Positions 1 to 9,394 of a DNA stretch of 64,000 nucleotides are shown one piece after another (positions within the stretch are counted from its first letter, which is position 1; each line of letters opens with the position of its first letter). Source of the DNA: Buchnera aphidicola str. Ak (Acyrthosiphon kondoi) (lineage in GTDB: Bacteria; Pseudomonadota; Gammaproteobacteria; Enterobacterales; Enterobacteriaceae); assembly GCF_000225445.1 (NCBI RefSeq), contig NC_017256.1, positions 577,795 through 641,794 on the forward strand, written 5' to 3'. The notes under the pieces were generated by a model. The model was not told where the DNA came from, made no database searches, and was given only the letters and a program-made list of their open reading frames with translations. The translations under genes and the position numbers were made by a program.

Positions 1-42
1 TATTCCAAAAGAATCTAAAACAATTAAAAAAACTCGTTTCAT
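1..42 (-). CDS. deoB: Phosphopentomutase, N-terminal fragment cut by the window edge
   Basis: Fourteen codons are visible on the minus strand, reading MKRVFLIVLDSFGI from an ATG at 42-40. This matches the start of E. coli DeoB (MKRAFIMVLDSFGI), including the Asp that binds the catalytic metal. The enzyme interconverts ribose 1-phosphate and ribose 5-phosphate (and the deoxy forms) in nucleoside salvage. A GGAAG ribosome-binding site precedes the ATG. It lies downstream of prfC on the same strand; in E. coli the deo genes also map near prfC. The rest of the gene lies outside the window. Confidence 0.85.
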   Translation of the reverse strand, partial: MKRVFLIVLDSFGI

Positions 43-94
43 AATTAAACTTCCAAAGTTTTATCAAAAAATATTTTTTTGATTTTTTCAAATA

Positions 95-1678
95 CTACTG
101 TTCTCGTGTTTTATCAAAAAAAATGTCAGAATTTTGAGTCATAACTATATTTAAATTAGCAATGCTAGGTGCTAAATATATCAAACTATTAGAAGTGTCA
201 TATGCTAAATAAGTACTGTATTTTTTTTTAAAATTATAAATGCTATGATGATTGTCAGATTTGATCCAACGAGCAAGAATAATATTAACTTTTTTATATA
301 CTGCATCTATACTATACTCTAGTCTTAAACGCTCAATAACAACATCAAATTGTAATATTCCAATAGCACCTAAAATCAAATTATTATTAAGAATCGGACG
401 AAATACTTGAACAGTTCCCTCTTCAGATAATTGGACTAAACCTTTTTTTAATTGTTTTTGTTTAAGAGGATTTTTTAAGTAAATAAGACGAAAAATTTCT
501 GGTGCAAAACTTGGTATTCCAATAAATTTAATTTCTTCACCTTGTGTAAAAGTATCTCCAATTTTAATAGTACCATGATTATGCAGTCCTATAACATCTC
601 CAGGATAAGCTTTATTTATAGATATTCTATCGCCTGCTAAAAAAGTAAAAGCATCAGAAATATTTATATTCTTTTTTATTCGTACATGTTTTAATTTCAT
701 TCCTTTTGTATATTGTCCTGAAACAATTCTCATAAAAGCTATTCTATCGCGATGTTTCAAATCCATATTAGCTTGTATTTTAAATATAAAACCTGTAAAT
801 TTTTTTTCTTGAGGATTTACTTTGCGTTTATCACTTTGACGATATAAGGGGGAAGGAGCCCATTTGATCAAACTATCTAATACATGATTAATTCCAAAAT
901 TTCCAAGCGCACTACCAAAAAAAATGGGCGTGATAATACCTCTTAAAAATTTTTCCTTATTAAATTTTGGATATATATTAGTGATTAATTCTAATTCTTG
1001 ACGAACATGTACAGCTAAATCTGTTCCGATATAATCATCTATCAGATTATCAGAACAACTATCTAAATTTAAAAAATTTTTTTTAAAAAATTTATATTTA
1101 TATAAATCAACAATTTTATCATAAATATGATAAACTCCTTTAAAATTTTTTCCGCAGCTCATAGGCCAACTAACAGGAATACAATTTAATTTTAACTCTT
1201 TTTCAATTTCATCTAAGATTTCTATTGGTTCTCGACTATCACGATCTAACTTATTAATAAAAGTAATAATAGGTGTATTATGAATACGTGTAACATCTAT
1301 CAATTTTTTAGTTCGTTCTTCTACGCCTTTAGCTGCATCAATAATAACTAAACAACAATCTACAGCAGTGAGAATACGATATGTATCTTCGGAAAAATCT
1401 TGATGACCTGGAGTATCTAATAAATTCATTAAAATATTTTTATATGTGAATTGCATAACAGAAGTCGTTACAGAAATTCCACGTTCTTTTTCAATATTCA
1501 TCCAATCAGATTTAGCATATTTTCCACTTCCTCTTCCTTTTATTGTTCCAGAAACATGAATTGCTTTTCCAAATAATAACATTTTTTCAGTAATAGTAGT
1601 TTTTCCAGCATCAGGATGAGAAATAATTGCAAAAGTTCTTCGTTTGCTTAGTTCCTGTTCGTGATTTACATCAAACAT
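95..1678 (-). CDS. prfC: Peptide chain release factor 3 (RF3 GTPase)
   Basis: RF3 is a translational GTPase that recycles RF1 and RF2 from the ribosome after termination. The 527-residue product is within two residues of the E. coli protein. The N-terminal G domain shows the P-loop HPDAGKTT at residues 21-28, the DTPGH switch and an NKLD motif near residue 143. Domains 2 and 3 follow and the protein ends in the family-typical KTRE-like tail. The gene is divergent from ansA across a 268-bp AT-rich spacer and is followed on the same strand by deoB. Assignment is secure. Confidence 0.97.
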   Translation of the reverse strand: MFDVNHEQELSKRRTFAIISHPDAGKTTITEKMLLFGKAIHVSGTIKGRGSGKYAKSDWMNIEKERGISVTTSVMQFTYKNILMNLLDTPGHQDFSEDTYRILTAVDCCLVIIDAAKGVEERTKKLIDVTRIHNTPIITFINKLDRDSREPIEILDEIEKELKLNCIPVSWPMSCGKNFKGVYHIYDKIVDLYKYKFFKKNFLNLDSCSDNLIDDYIGTDLAVHVRQELELITNIYPKFNKEKFLRGIITPIFFGSALGNFGINHVLDSLIKWAPSPLYRQSDKRKVNPQEKKFTGFIFKIQANMDLKHRDRIAFMRIVSGQYTKGMKLKHVRIKKNINISDAFTFLAGDRISINKAYPGDVIGLHNHGTIKIGDTFTQGEEIKFIGIPSFAPEIFRLIYLKNPLKQKQLKKGLVQLSEEGTVQVFRPILNNNLILGAIGILQFDVVIERLRLEYSIDAVYKKVNIILARWIKSDNHHSIYNFKKKYSTYLAYDTSNSLIYLAPSIANLNIVMTQNSDIFFDKTREQ

Positions 1679-1946
1679 ATATACACTCTTTTGAAAATAC
1701 TTAATATTAAATGCTTATATAAAAATATAATACATAAAAAAACATTATCTATCTAATAAAATAGCAATTTAAATCTATTTAAAAAAAACTCTTATATCAA
1801 GTTGACTTGATTTATTTTAAAAAAAAAGTAAAATCATATAATCTTAAATTATATATCTATTTTATAGGTTAAATAAAATTTAATGGATATTTGAAATAAA
1901 ATGCCAATACAATTATCTTAAATAGATTATAAAAAAGAGTTATAGA

Positions 1947-2963
1947 ATGAAGAAAAAATTTATATATATTGCATATACAGGTGGAACTATCGGTATGCAA
2001 AAATCAAACAATGGATATATTCCTGTTTCTGGACATCTTGAAAAAAAACTTTTAAAAATGCCTGAATTTTATAGTAAAGAGATGCCGGATTTTATTATAA
2101 AAGAATATCAACCGTTAATTGATTCTTCTAATATGACACCAATACAATGGCAAATTATTGCCAATGACATAAAAAAAAACTATCATAAGTACCATGGATT
2201 TATTATTCTTCATGGAACTGATACAATGGCTTACACAGCTTCTGCCTTATCATTTATATTAGAAAATCTAGAAAAACCAGTAATTGTAACAGGATCTCAA
2301 ATCCCTTTATCAGAAATACGTTCTGATGGTCGTCAAAACTTGTTAAACTCGCTTCTAATAGCTGCTAATTATCCTATTAATGAAGTTACTTTGTTTTTTC
2401 ATCATAAACTATATAGAGGTAATAGAACAACGAAATCACGTACTGATAGCCTTGATGCATTTTCTTCTCCTAATTTAAAACCATTACTAGAAGTCGGAGT
2501 CAATATTCGTTACCTTTATAAAAAACAAATAAGAAAAAAACCAAAAAAATTAAAGGTATATCAAATAGAACCTCAACCTATTAGCATTATTACTATTTAT
2601 CCAGGAATTTCTAGTAAAATCATTCAAAATTTTTTGTTATATCCAGTAAAAGCCTTAATTTTATGTACATATGGAGTAGGAAATGCACCTCAAAGTAGAA
2701 GTTTTTTAAAAGAATTACATCTTGCATATAAAAAACATATCATTATTGTAAATTTAACACAATGTACATCTGGAAGAGTAGATATGAATGGATATGCAAC
2801 TGGTAGTTCACTTATAAAAGTTGGGGTGATTAGTGGTTATGATTTAACGATAGAATCAGCTTTAACTAAATTACATTTTTTATTAAGTCAAAACATCTCA
2901 AAAGAAAAAATACGTTTTCAAATGCAAAATAATTTACGTGGTGAATTAACACCGATAAAATAA
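1947..2963 (+). CDS. ansA: L-asparaginase I (cytoplasmic type)
   Basis: The enzyme hydrolyses asparagine to aspartate and ammonia in the cytoplasm. At 338 residues it has exactly the E. coli AnsA length. The first catalytic threonine sits in YTGGTIG at residues 10-16 and the second active-site triad region is HGTDT at residues 89-93. There is no signal peptide, which separates it from periplasmic AnsB. Host bacteriocytes are rich in asparagine, so a nutritional role is plausible, but that is inference. It is convergent with nfuA, with only 23 bp between the stop codons. Confidence 0.95.
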   Translation: MKKKFIYIAYTGGTIGMQKSNNGYIPVSGHLEKKLLKMPEFYSKEMPDFIIKEYQPLIDSSNMTPIQWQIIANDIKKNYHKYHGFIILHGTDTMAYTASALSFILENLEKPVIVTGSQIPLSEIRSDGRQNLLNSLLIAANYPINEVTLFFHHKLYRGNRTTKSRTDSLDAFSSPNLKPLLEVGVNIRYLYKKQIRKKPKKLKVYQIEPQPISIITIYPGISSKIIQNFLLYPVKALILCTYGVGNAPQSRSFLKELHLAYKKHIIIVNLTQCTSGRVDMNGYATGSSLIKVGVISGYDLTIESALTKLHFLLSQNISKEKIRFQMQNNLRGELTPIK

Positions 2964-2986
2964 TTTTTTAAAATACTTACCTAAAA

Positions 2987-3565
2987 TTAGTAAAATGAAT
3001 GTTGTCCATGTAAATGCTCTGTTTTATCACATACTTTTTTTATTTCAGGAAAAGAAGATAATAATTTTCTTTCCACTATTTCTTTTAAAGTCGATCCAAT
3101 CATCGAACATCCATTACAGCCTCCACTAAATTGTATTGTAGCAATTCCATTTTGATCAATTTTAATTAAATGTACTTGTCCTCCATGCATTGATAATTGA
3201 GGATTGATTTCTAAACTTAAAAAATATTCTATTTTTTCTTCTAGTGAAGAAAATGATTTTTTAGAAAAGTTATTTTTAGCATATGGAGCTTTTAATGTTA
3301 ATTGAGAACCAAGTTTATCTACGATAAGATCAATTTGTGCATTTTTTAAATAAGAAAGAATATTCTTATTCACGTAAACAAAAAATTTATCATATTTTAA
3401 CTGAACATCTGATTCTTCTATCTCATTCTTCGGACAAAATGCGACTCCACATTCAGCTTGAGGTGTACCTGGATTAACTATAAAAATACGTATTTGAGTA
3501 TATTTAGGTTCATTTGATAAAAGCAATGTAAAATGTTCTTGTGCGTTTTTTGAAATAGTAATCAT
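2987..3565 (-). CDS. nfuA: Fe-S cluster carrier NfuA
   Basis: NfuA carries [4Fe-4S] clusters to apoproteins. The protein has an A-type-like N-terminal domain without the usual cysteine ligands and a C-terminal Nfu domain with the CxxC motif GGCNGC (C150 and C153). The 192 residues match the family length. Since iscA is missing from the isc operon later in this window, NfuA may carry a larger share of cluster delivery here (inference). The gene is monocistronic, with a large gene-free region upstream of its start. Confidence 0.95.
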   Translation of the reverse strand: MITISKNAQEHFTLLLSNEPKYTQIRIFIVNPGTPQAECGVAFCPKNEIEESDVQLKYDKFFVYVNKNILSYLKNAQIDLIVDKLGSQLTLKAPYAKNNFSKKSFSSLEEKIEYFLSLEINPQLSMHGGQVHLIKIDQNGIATIQFSGGCNGCSMIGSTLKEIVERKLLSSFPEIKKVCDKTEHLHGQHSFY

Positions 3566-4414
3566 AAAAGTTATCGAAAAAAAATTTTTATTGGTAAATG
3601 ATATTACTAATTTATTTAAGAAAATACAAGAATATTTGAATTTGATATAAATATTTTCTTTAAAAAAATAAAAATAATTATGATTCAGAATAAGAAAATA
3701 TAAATTAAAAATTCTATTAAAATACTATGAGTAGAAGGAGAATAAATATTATTCTATTAAGAGAATAAGGGATAAATTTAAAAAATTAGTTTTTTAAATT
3801 TTATATAATTTAATTAACCCAATCTAGAATAAATAAAAATAGATAAAGTAATTTAAATATGAAAAAAATGTGCCTAAAAAAATTCATTTATCTGGAATAA
3901 TCTATAAGAAAATTAATTACTATTTATTTTTAGTTGTCTTTTTTTAAAGATGCTTTATCTATCATTAGTACTAATTCTTACGTATGTTTTATAGAAAAAA
4001 CATATAATACCATTCTAGATTGATTTAAATAAATAATATTATAAAATGATAAATTAATTTTTAAATTGGCAAAATATCAACTTAAAAAAATGTCTCCAAG
4101 ACCTCATTATATTATATATAAAATATACTTATATTACATGTTTTAAAAATAATGTAAAACTATCAACAAAAAATTTAGCAACAATTTTCTTAATTAATTT
4201 ACATAGAGAAGAAAATTTTATTAAAACTTTTGTTTAAAAATATAAAGTGCTATAGATAATTTAATTTTTAAAAAACAGAAAAAATAATTAATAAAAAATT
4301 GTCAAAAATTGATTTAATTTCTATAGAAAAATATATTCTTACTTCTTTTTCTCATACTAAAAAGTGAATTTTTTCGCTTCATTAAATTTTAGAAAATTAT
4401 TTAAAAAATATATC
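3566..4414. other. Gene-free stretch, no recognisable gene
   Basis: About 850 bp of very AT-rich DNA lies between nfuA and the ssb terminator. I find no reading frame of gene length on either strand and no tRNA. Two details stand out: a perfect Shine-Dalgarno-like AGAAGGAG near 3733-3740 with no reading frame after it, and a coding-looking stretch at about 4090-4240 (for example LSTKNLATIF in one frame) that I cannot assign to a family. The simplest reading is an old decayed gene region; an uncharacterised small RNA cannot be excluded. Confidence 0.6.
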
Positions 4415-4432
4415 GCCCCAAAAAATTGGGGC
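4415..4432 (-). terminator. Rho-independent terminator of ssb
   Basis: A perfect GC-rich hairpin, GCCCCAA paired with TTGGGGC around a four-base loop, stands out sharply from its AT-rich surroundings, 31 bp after the ssb stop codon. On the minus strand it is followed by an AT/T-rich tail. It is one of the few GC-rich stems in the intergenic DNA of this window. Confidence 0.75.
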
Positions 4433-4462
4433 CTTTATTACATTAATCTTTAAAATAATTGA

Positions 4463-4978
4463 TTAAAAAGGAATTTCATCATCAAAATCTATATCTGAAG
4501 AAGAATGAATTAAATCTTTACTTGATTTATTTATTTCTGTATTTTTATCAAAATCTACTTTGTCTATTTTTTTTATTTTCGTTTGAGTGTTATGGTTATC
4601 ATTAGCGGGTATTGCTTGTAAGTTAGAATTACGATTACCGAGCATTTGCATTGTACCACCAATATTTACAATAATTTCTGTAGTATAACGCTCAAGTCCA
4701 TTTTGATCTTGCCATTTTCTGGTTTGTAATGATCCTTCAATGTATACTTGAGAACCTTTTCGAAGATACTCGCCAGCAATTTCCGCTAATTTTCCAAACA
4801 AAACTATTCGATGCCATTCTGTTTTTTCTTTATTTTCGCCAGTATTCTTGTCTTTCCAGTTTTCTGAAGTAGCTAATGTCATGTTCACTACTGCATTACC
4901 ATTAGGCATATAACGAACCTCAGGATCTTGACCTAAATGTCCAATAAGAATAACTTTATTTACACCTCTACTTGCCAT
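4463..4978 (-). CDS. ssb: Single-stranded DNA-binding protein
   Basis: SSB coats single-stranded DNA at replication forks and recruits partners through its acidic C-terminal tip. The product begins MASRGVNKV, has the OB fold over the first 110 residues, a low-complexity linker and the conserved tip DFDDEIPF. I chose the ATG at 4978 because it matches the E. coli start and has GGAG seven bases upstream; an in-frame ATG 16 codons earlier lacks both. The resulting 171 residues are close to the E. coli length. dnaB is divergent from it across about 580 bp, and a strong terminator follows. Confidence 0.96.
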   Translation of the reverse strand: MASRGVNKVILIGHLGQDPEVRYMPNGNAVVNMTLATSENWKDKNTGENKEKTEWHRIVLFGKLAEIAGEYLRKGSQVYIEGSLQTRKWQDQNGLERYTTEIIVNIGGTMQMLGNRNSNLQAIPANDNHNTQTKIKKIDKVDFDKNTEINKSSKDLIHSSSDIDFDDEIPF

Positions 4979-5026
4979 GATAGAAACTCCATTTTTAAAA
5001 CTTAATTTTAAAAAAATGCACTTCAA

Positions 5027-5540
5027 TGAATAAATTTAAATTATACATGTTAAATATTTTATTTAGTATAATCAAATCTATAAAAATGCTATATTATTTT
5101 TCAAAACTTTTAAAATATATTAAATATTAATTTCTTGTTATTTCTTGTTATTAATCTAGAAATAAAAAAATATGATGATTTTTATATTATTTATTTTATA
5201 AAAAATATTTATAGATTCTATCTTTTAAGATGTAAGAAATTATCTATGAATGATTATTAAAAATGTATATTTTTAAAAATTAATAAGAACAATTAAAATT
5301 ATTAAATATAATTTTAACTAATTTTCATATTAGATACCTTGATAAAGTAATATAAAAATATAAATAAAATATTTCTCAATATGAAAATTAAAAAATTCGG
5401 TATATTTTATACTTTTTCAGTTTCATAATATATAGAAATAAAAATAAAAAAATATTTTGCAAAATGACTCAAATAGATTAGTCCATAGATAGTGTATTAT
5501 TGCAATATTACGATATAATTTCACACAGATTGACTAAAAA
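5027..5540. other. Gene-free divergent spacer between ssb and dnaB
   Basis: This AT-rich spacer must hold the divergent promoters of ssb and dnaB, but no clear -35/-10 pair can be chosen by eye. It contains a direct repeat of ATTTCTTGTT near 5129-5150 and a perfect 13-bp inverted repeat (5319-5331 with 5378-5390). I see no reading frame or gene relic, and specifically no uvrA remnant although uvrA adjoins ssb in E. coli. Confidence 0.5.
5319..5390. repeat. 13-bp perfect inverted repeat, 46-bp spacer
   Basis: TAATTTTCATATT at 5319-5331 is exactly complementary to 5378-5390. It lies about 170 bp upstream of the dnaB start. In such AT-rich DNA a 13-bp match can arise by chance, so a regulatory role is only possible. 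Confidence 0.4.
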
Positions 5541-5558
5541 ATGGTATATGCAATAAAT

Positions 5559-6938
5559 ATGGCTAAAAATAAATTATATTTAAATCAAATTAATAGATTA
5601 AAAATTCCACCACATTCTTTAGAAGCAGAACAGTCAGTATTAGGTGGATTAATGTTGGATAATGAACAATGGGATAATGTTTCAGAGCACGTAGTTGCCG
5701 ATGATTTTTTCAGTAAACCTCATCGTTTAATTTTTCAAGAAATGCAAAAACTTCTTGATTTAGGATATCCAATAGATTTAATTACTCTATCAGAGTCTTT
5801 AGAACAAAAGGGAAAATTAGAAAGCGTAGGTAGATTTTCTTATTTAGCTGAACTATCAAAAAACACTCCTAGCACAGCGAACATTACTGCATATGCTGAT
5901 ATAGTTCGAGAACGTGCTATAGTAAGAGAAATGATATTAGTAGCCAATAAAATAGCTAATGCTGGATATGATACACAAGGTCGAAAAAGCGAAGAACTAT
6001 TAGATTACGCAGAATCAAGTGTATTTAAAATTGCAGAAAAACGTTTCAAGAAGGACTCAGGACCAAAAAATATCGAACAAATTCTTGATGAAACTGTTGC
6101 TAGCATTGAAAAATTATTCTTATCTCCTCATGATGGTGTAACAGGAGTCAATACAGGATATCAAGATTTAAATAAAAAAACATCAGGCTTGCAACGTTCT
6201 GAACTCATTATTATTGCAGCAAGACCATCTATGGGAAAAACGACATTTGCTATGAATTTATGCGAAAATGCTGCTATGCTTTATGACAAACCAGTGTTAA
6301 TATTTAGCCTGGAAATGCCTGGCGAACAAATTATGATGCGTATGTTAGCATCTTTATCTAGAGTTAATCAAGCACGAATTCGAACCGGACAATTAAATGA
6401 TGAAGATTGGGCACGTATGTCTGGCACTATTAATATTCTTCTCAAAAAAAAGAATATTTATATTGATGATTCTTCAGCATTGACTCCTAGCGAAGTACGT
6501 TCAAGAGCACGTCGTATTTATCGTGAAAATAACGGATTAACTTTAATAATGGTAGATTATCTACAACTAATGCGAGTGCCTTCTCTATCTGAAAATCGCA
6601 CTCTTGAAATTGCAGAAATATCTAGAACATTAAAAGCATTAGCAAAAGAACTACAGGTTCCAGTAATAGCTCTATCACAACTCAATCGATCTTTAGAACA
6701 AAGATCAGATAAAAGACCAGTCAATTCAGATTTACGTGAATCAGGATCTTTAGAACAAGATGCGGATTTAATAATGTTTATATACCGTGATGAAATCTAT
6801 AATGAAAACAGTGATCTTAAAGGAATAGCAGAAATTATAATAGGAAAGCAAAGAAACGGACCAATTGGGACAGTATGTTTAACTTTTAATGGACATTGGT
6901 CTAGATTTGATAACTATTCGGGTCATAAATATGATTAA
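5559..6938 (+). CDS. dnaB: Replicative DNA helicase DnaB
   Basis: DnaB is the hexameric 5'-3' helicase that unwinds the chromosome at the fork and binds DnaG primase through its N-terminal domain. The protein aligns with E. coli DnaB throughout: the N-terminal domain with PPHSLEAEQSVLGGL, the Walker A motif ARPSMGKTT, the Walker B region MVDYLQLM and the DLRESGSLEQDAD motif. I chose the ATG at 5559 (MAKNKLYL) because it lines up with E. coli MAGNKPFN; an in-frame ATG six codons earlier at 5541 is the alternative. The 459-residue product lacks an intein. Confidence 0.95.
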   Translation: MAKNKLYLNQINRLKIPPHSLEAEQSVLGGLMLDNEQWDNVSEHVVADDFFSKPHRLIFQEMQKLLDLGYPIDLITLSESLEQKGKLESVGRFSYLAELSKNTPSTANITAYADIVRERAIVREMILVANKIANAGYDTQGRKSEELLDYAESSVFKIAEKRFKKDSGPKNIEQILDETVASIEKLFLSPHDGVTGVNTGYQDLNKKTSGLQRSELIIIAARPSMGKTTFAMNLCENAAMLYDKPVLIFSLEMPGEQIMMRMLASLSRVNQARIRTGQLNDEDWARMSGTINILLKKKNIYIDDSSALTPSEVRSRARRIYRENNGLTLIMVDYLQLMRVPSLSENRTLEIAEISRTLKALAKELQVPVIALSQLNRSLEQRSDKRPVNSDLRESGSLEQDADLIMFIYRDEIYNENSDLKGIAEIIIGKQRNGPIGTVCLTFNGHWSRFDNYSGHKYD

Positions 6939-6947
6939 ATATTAATG

Positions 6948-6967
6948 TATTCAAAAATTTTTGAATA
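6948..6967 (+). terminator. Possible dnaB terminator, 20-bp AT palindrome
   Basis: A perfect palindrome (TATTCAAAAA followed by its complement) starts 10 bp after the dnaB stop. It can form a stem but has only one G-C pair per arm and no clear T tract beyond it, so terminator function is uncertain. The rest of the roughly 300 bp up to gshB shows no gene. Confidence 0.4.
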
Positions 6968-7236
6968 ATTTGAAAATAAAAATATAAATTATAATTATTA
7001 AAAAATATTTTTTTAATTATTTAACAAGAAAAAATTAATTCTTTTTTTAAATAAATTATTTAAAAATTAAAAATCATTAAATTTTATAAAATTATAAATT
7101 TTTATGAAAATAAGTTTATCAATATATTTTAAAAAAATAATTAAAATAATATTATTTTAGATTTGAATATATCAATAAATCACTAATTTAATTTCACTAA
7201 AAAATATCTACTTAAAAAAATTATTCAATTACTAAG

Positions 7237-8205
7237 ATGAAATATATGTGTAAAAAAACAAATTTAAAAATTGGAATATTAATGGATTCTATTGAATCAA
7301 TTAATATAAAAAAAGATTCAAGTTTTGCTATTTTATTGGAAGCTCAAAAAAGAAACCATATCATTCATTATATGGAAATGAATGATCTGTATTTAAGAAA
7401 AGGACATCCATATGCAAGAACTCGTTTAATAAAACTAAAAAAAAATATAGAAAAATGGCATAGCTTCACTAAAGAACAAAATATTTCTTTAAGCGAATTA
7501 GATGCTATTTTCATGCGAAAAGATCCTCCGTTTAACACTGAATTTATTTATTCAACATATATTCTAGAACGTGCAGAAGAAATGGGTGTGTTAATAATTA
7601 ATAAACCTCAAAGCTTACGTGATTGTAACGAAAAAATGTTTATATCATGGTTTGCTAATCTAACTACCGATACTTTAGTAACAAGAAACTTTATTCAAAT
7701 ACGTCAATTCTGGGAAAAAAATCAAGATATTATAATCAAACCATTAGATGAAATGGGAGGATCTAATATCTTTCGAATCAAAAAAAATGATCCTAATTTT
7801 TCAGTTATTATTGAAACAATGACAAATCATGAAAAAAAATACTGTATGGTTCAAAATTATTTGCCAGAAATTAAGCTTGGTGATAAAAGAATTTTAATTG
7901 TTAATGGAAAACCAATCCCTTGGTGTGTAGCTAGAATTCCATTAAGTGGAGAAACAAGAGCTAATTTAGCAGTTGGAGGAAAAGGAAAAATACAGTCACT
8001 AAGTAAAAGCGACTGGAAAATAGCAAATTATTTATCTCCTATTTTGAAAAAAAAAGGTTTAATTTTTGTTGGATTAGATGTGATTGGTGATAAACTAACA
8101 GAAATAAACGTGACAAGTCCAACATGTATTTGTGAAATCGAATCAGAAAAAAATATTTCTATTACTGGAATGTTATTAGATTACATTGAAAAAAAAATCT
8201 TATGA
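7237..8205 (+). CDS. gshB: Glutathione synthetase
   Basis: This ATP-grasp enzyme joins gamma-glutamylcysteine and glycine to make glutathione. The 322 residues cover the complete family (E. coli 316 plus a short N-terminal extension). Conserved stretches include INIKKDSSFA near the N-terminus, NKPQSLRDCNEK, and the metal-binding EINVTSPTC near the end. The usual PLDGMGG glycine-rich loop reads PLDEMGG here, a substitution in an ATP-binding loop. The E. coli neighbour yqgE is absent and ruvX follows 13 bp downstream of the stop. Confidence 0.96.
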   Translation: MKYMCKKTNLKIGILMDSIESINIKKDSSFAILLEAQKRNHIIHYMEMNDLYLRKGHPYARTRLIKLKKNIEKWHSFTKEQNISLSELDAIFMRKDPPFNTEFIYSTYILERAEEMGVLIINKPQSLRDCNEKMFISWFANLTTDTLVTRNFIQIRQFWEKNQDIIIKPLDEMGGSNIFRIKKNDPNFSVIIETMTNHEKKYCMVQNYLPEIKLGDKRILIVNGKPIPWCVARIPLSGETRANLAVGGKGKIQSLSKSDWKIANYLSPILKKKGLIFVGLDVIGDKLTEINVTSPTCICEIESEKNISITGMLLDYIEKKIL

Positions 8206-8218
8206 TAGAGAAAATGAA

Positions 8219-8629
8219 ATGATAGTCATTGCGTTTGATTTTGGTATAAAAAAAATTGGAGTAGCTGTAGGAGAAAACATAACTAAAAAAGGAAGACCTT
8301 TAAATGTCTTAAATGCTCATCATGGAAAGCCCAATTGGAACAATATAAAAAATTTAATACAATATTGGCAACCTAAATTTATTATTGTAGGTCTTCCATT
8401 AAATATAAATGGTACAAAACAGAACATGACTAATAAATCAGAGAAATTTGCTAATTTATTGAAATGTAAATTTAATACTATTGTAAAAATGCATGATGAA
8501 CGCTTAACAACTGTAGAAGCTAAATCAATAATTTTCAAAAAAAATGGTTTTAAAGCATTAAAACAAGAAAAAATTCACTCTTGCGCCGCTGTAATTATAT
8601 TAGAGAGTTGGTTTAATCAATATTTTTAA
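8219..8629 (+). CDS. ruvX: Pre-16S rRNA nuclease / YqgF-family RuvX
   Basis: The product is an RNase H-fold protein of the YqgF family, required in E. coli for maturation of the 16S rRNA 5' end. The DFG metal-binding motif (AFDFGIKKIGVAVG) is at the N-terminus and DERLTTVEA is in the centre. The ATG at 8219 gives 136 residues, matching E. coli; starting at 8186 would add 11 unrelated residues and overlap gshB. The gshB-ruvX order is ancestral, minus yqgE. Confidence 0.92.
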   Translation: MIVIAFDFGIKKIGVAVGENITKKGRPLNVLNAHHGKPNWNNIKNLIQYWQPKFIIVGLPLNINGTKQNMTNKSEKFANLLKCKFNTIVKMHDERLTTVEAKSIIFKKNGFKALKQEKIHSCAAVIILESWFNQYF

Positions 8630-8670
8630 AGATGCAATTATTGAAAAATCATTTAAAAAAAGAGAATAAT

Positions 8671-9350
8671 ATGAACAATATAAAGTTTAATTTAAAATGT
8701 ATAAAAAAAAAATACAAAATATTATAAAAGACAATAATCTTTCTTTAAAAAAAATAAAAATTATAGCAGTTAGTAAAAAACAAAATGCTAACGTTATTGA
8801 ACAAGCAATATTATCAGGCATTAATAATTTTGGAGAAAATTATGTACAAGAAAGTATTATTAAAATAAAAAAATTAAAAAAATATCAAGATGTTAAATGG
8901 CATTTCATCGGTAAAATACAATCCAATAAAACTAAAAAAATCGCTCATTATTTTTCTTGGTGTCAAACAGTTGACAGAAAAAAAATCGCTATTTTGTTAA
9001 ATAAATTTAGACCTGTGTATTTACCACCAATAAATGTATTAATACAAGTGGATGGTTTCAAAGAAATTAAAAATAATAAGAATTATATAGAAAAATATCA
9101 ATCACTAGCAACATCAATTTCTTTAATGCCCAATCTAAATTTAAGAGGAATTATGGCAATGCCTTTAATAAAAAAAAATATTACTGAAAGTAACATTCAA
9201 TATGAAAACATAAAAAATATATTCTTCCAATTAAAAAAACAACACGCATCAATAGATACTTTATCATTAGGTACAAGTTTTGATATAAAGGAATCATTAC
9301 TTGCTACAAGTAATATGTTGAGAATTGGACGTGATATTTTTAATAAATAA
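8671..9350 (+). CDS. yggS: PLP-binding homeostasis protein YggS, 5' end frameshifted at A10
   Basis: YggS (PLPBP) binds pyridoxal phosphate and buffers its level; the cofactor lysine lies in AVSK. From the ATG at 8671, preceded by AGAGA, the frame reads MNNIKFNLKC, which aligns with E. coli MNDIAHNLAQ, and then runs out of frame at ten adenines (8703-8712). One extra A would join it to the main frame, which starts MYKKKIQN at 8697 and runs to 9350, giving 226 residues against 234 in E. coli. Initiation at 8697 would lose about 9 residues, possibly without harm. The frame after the tract is intact and carries FGENYVQE, WHFIGKIQSNK and the C-terminal RIGRDIF. Confidence 0.88.
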
Positions 9351-9394
9351 AAAATTATTTTATAAAAGCCAATCTAAAAAATGAAAATTTTATC

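Noticed and set aside
63..83. AT-only inverted repeat between prfC and deoB as a terminator
   Set aside because: It has a single G-C pair, and both genes are on the same strand only 52 bp apart; chance is likely in this composition.
1802..1842. TTGACT and TATAAT upstream of ansA as a promoter
   Set aside because: The boxes are 29 bp apart, far from the 16-18 bp required.
5027..5540. Relic of uvrA next to ssb
   Set aside because: No frame shows UvrA motifs (zinc-finger cysteines or ABC signature).
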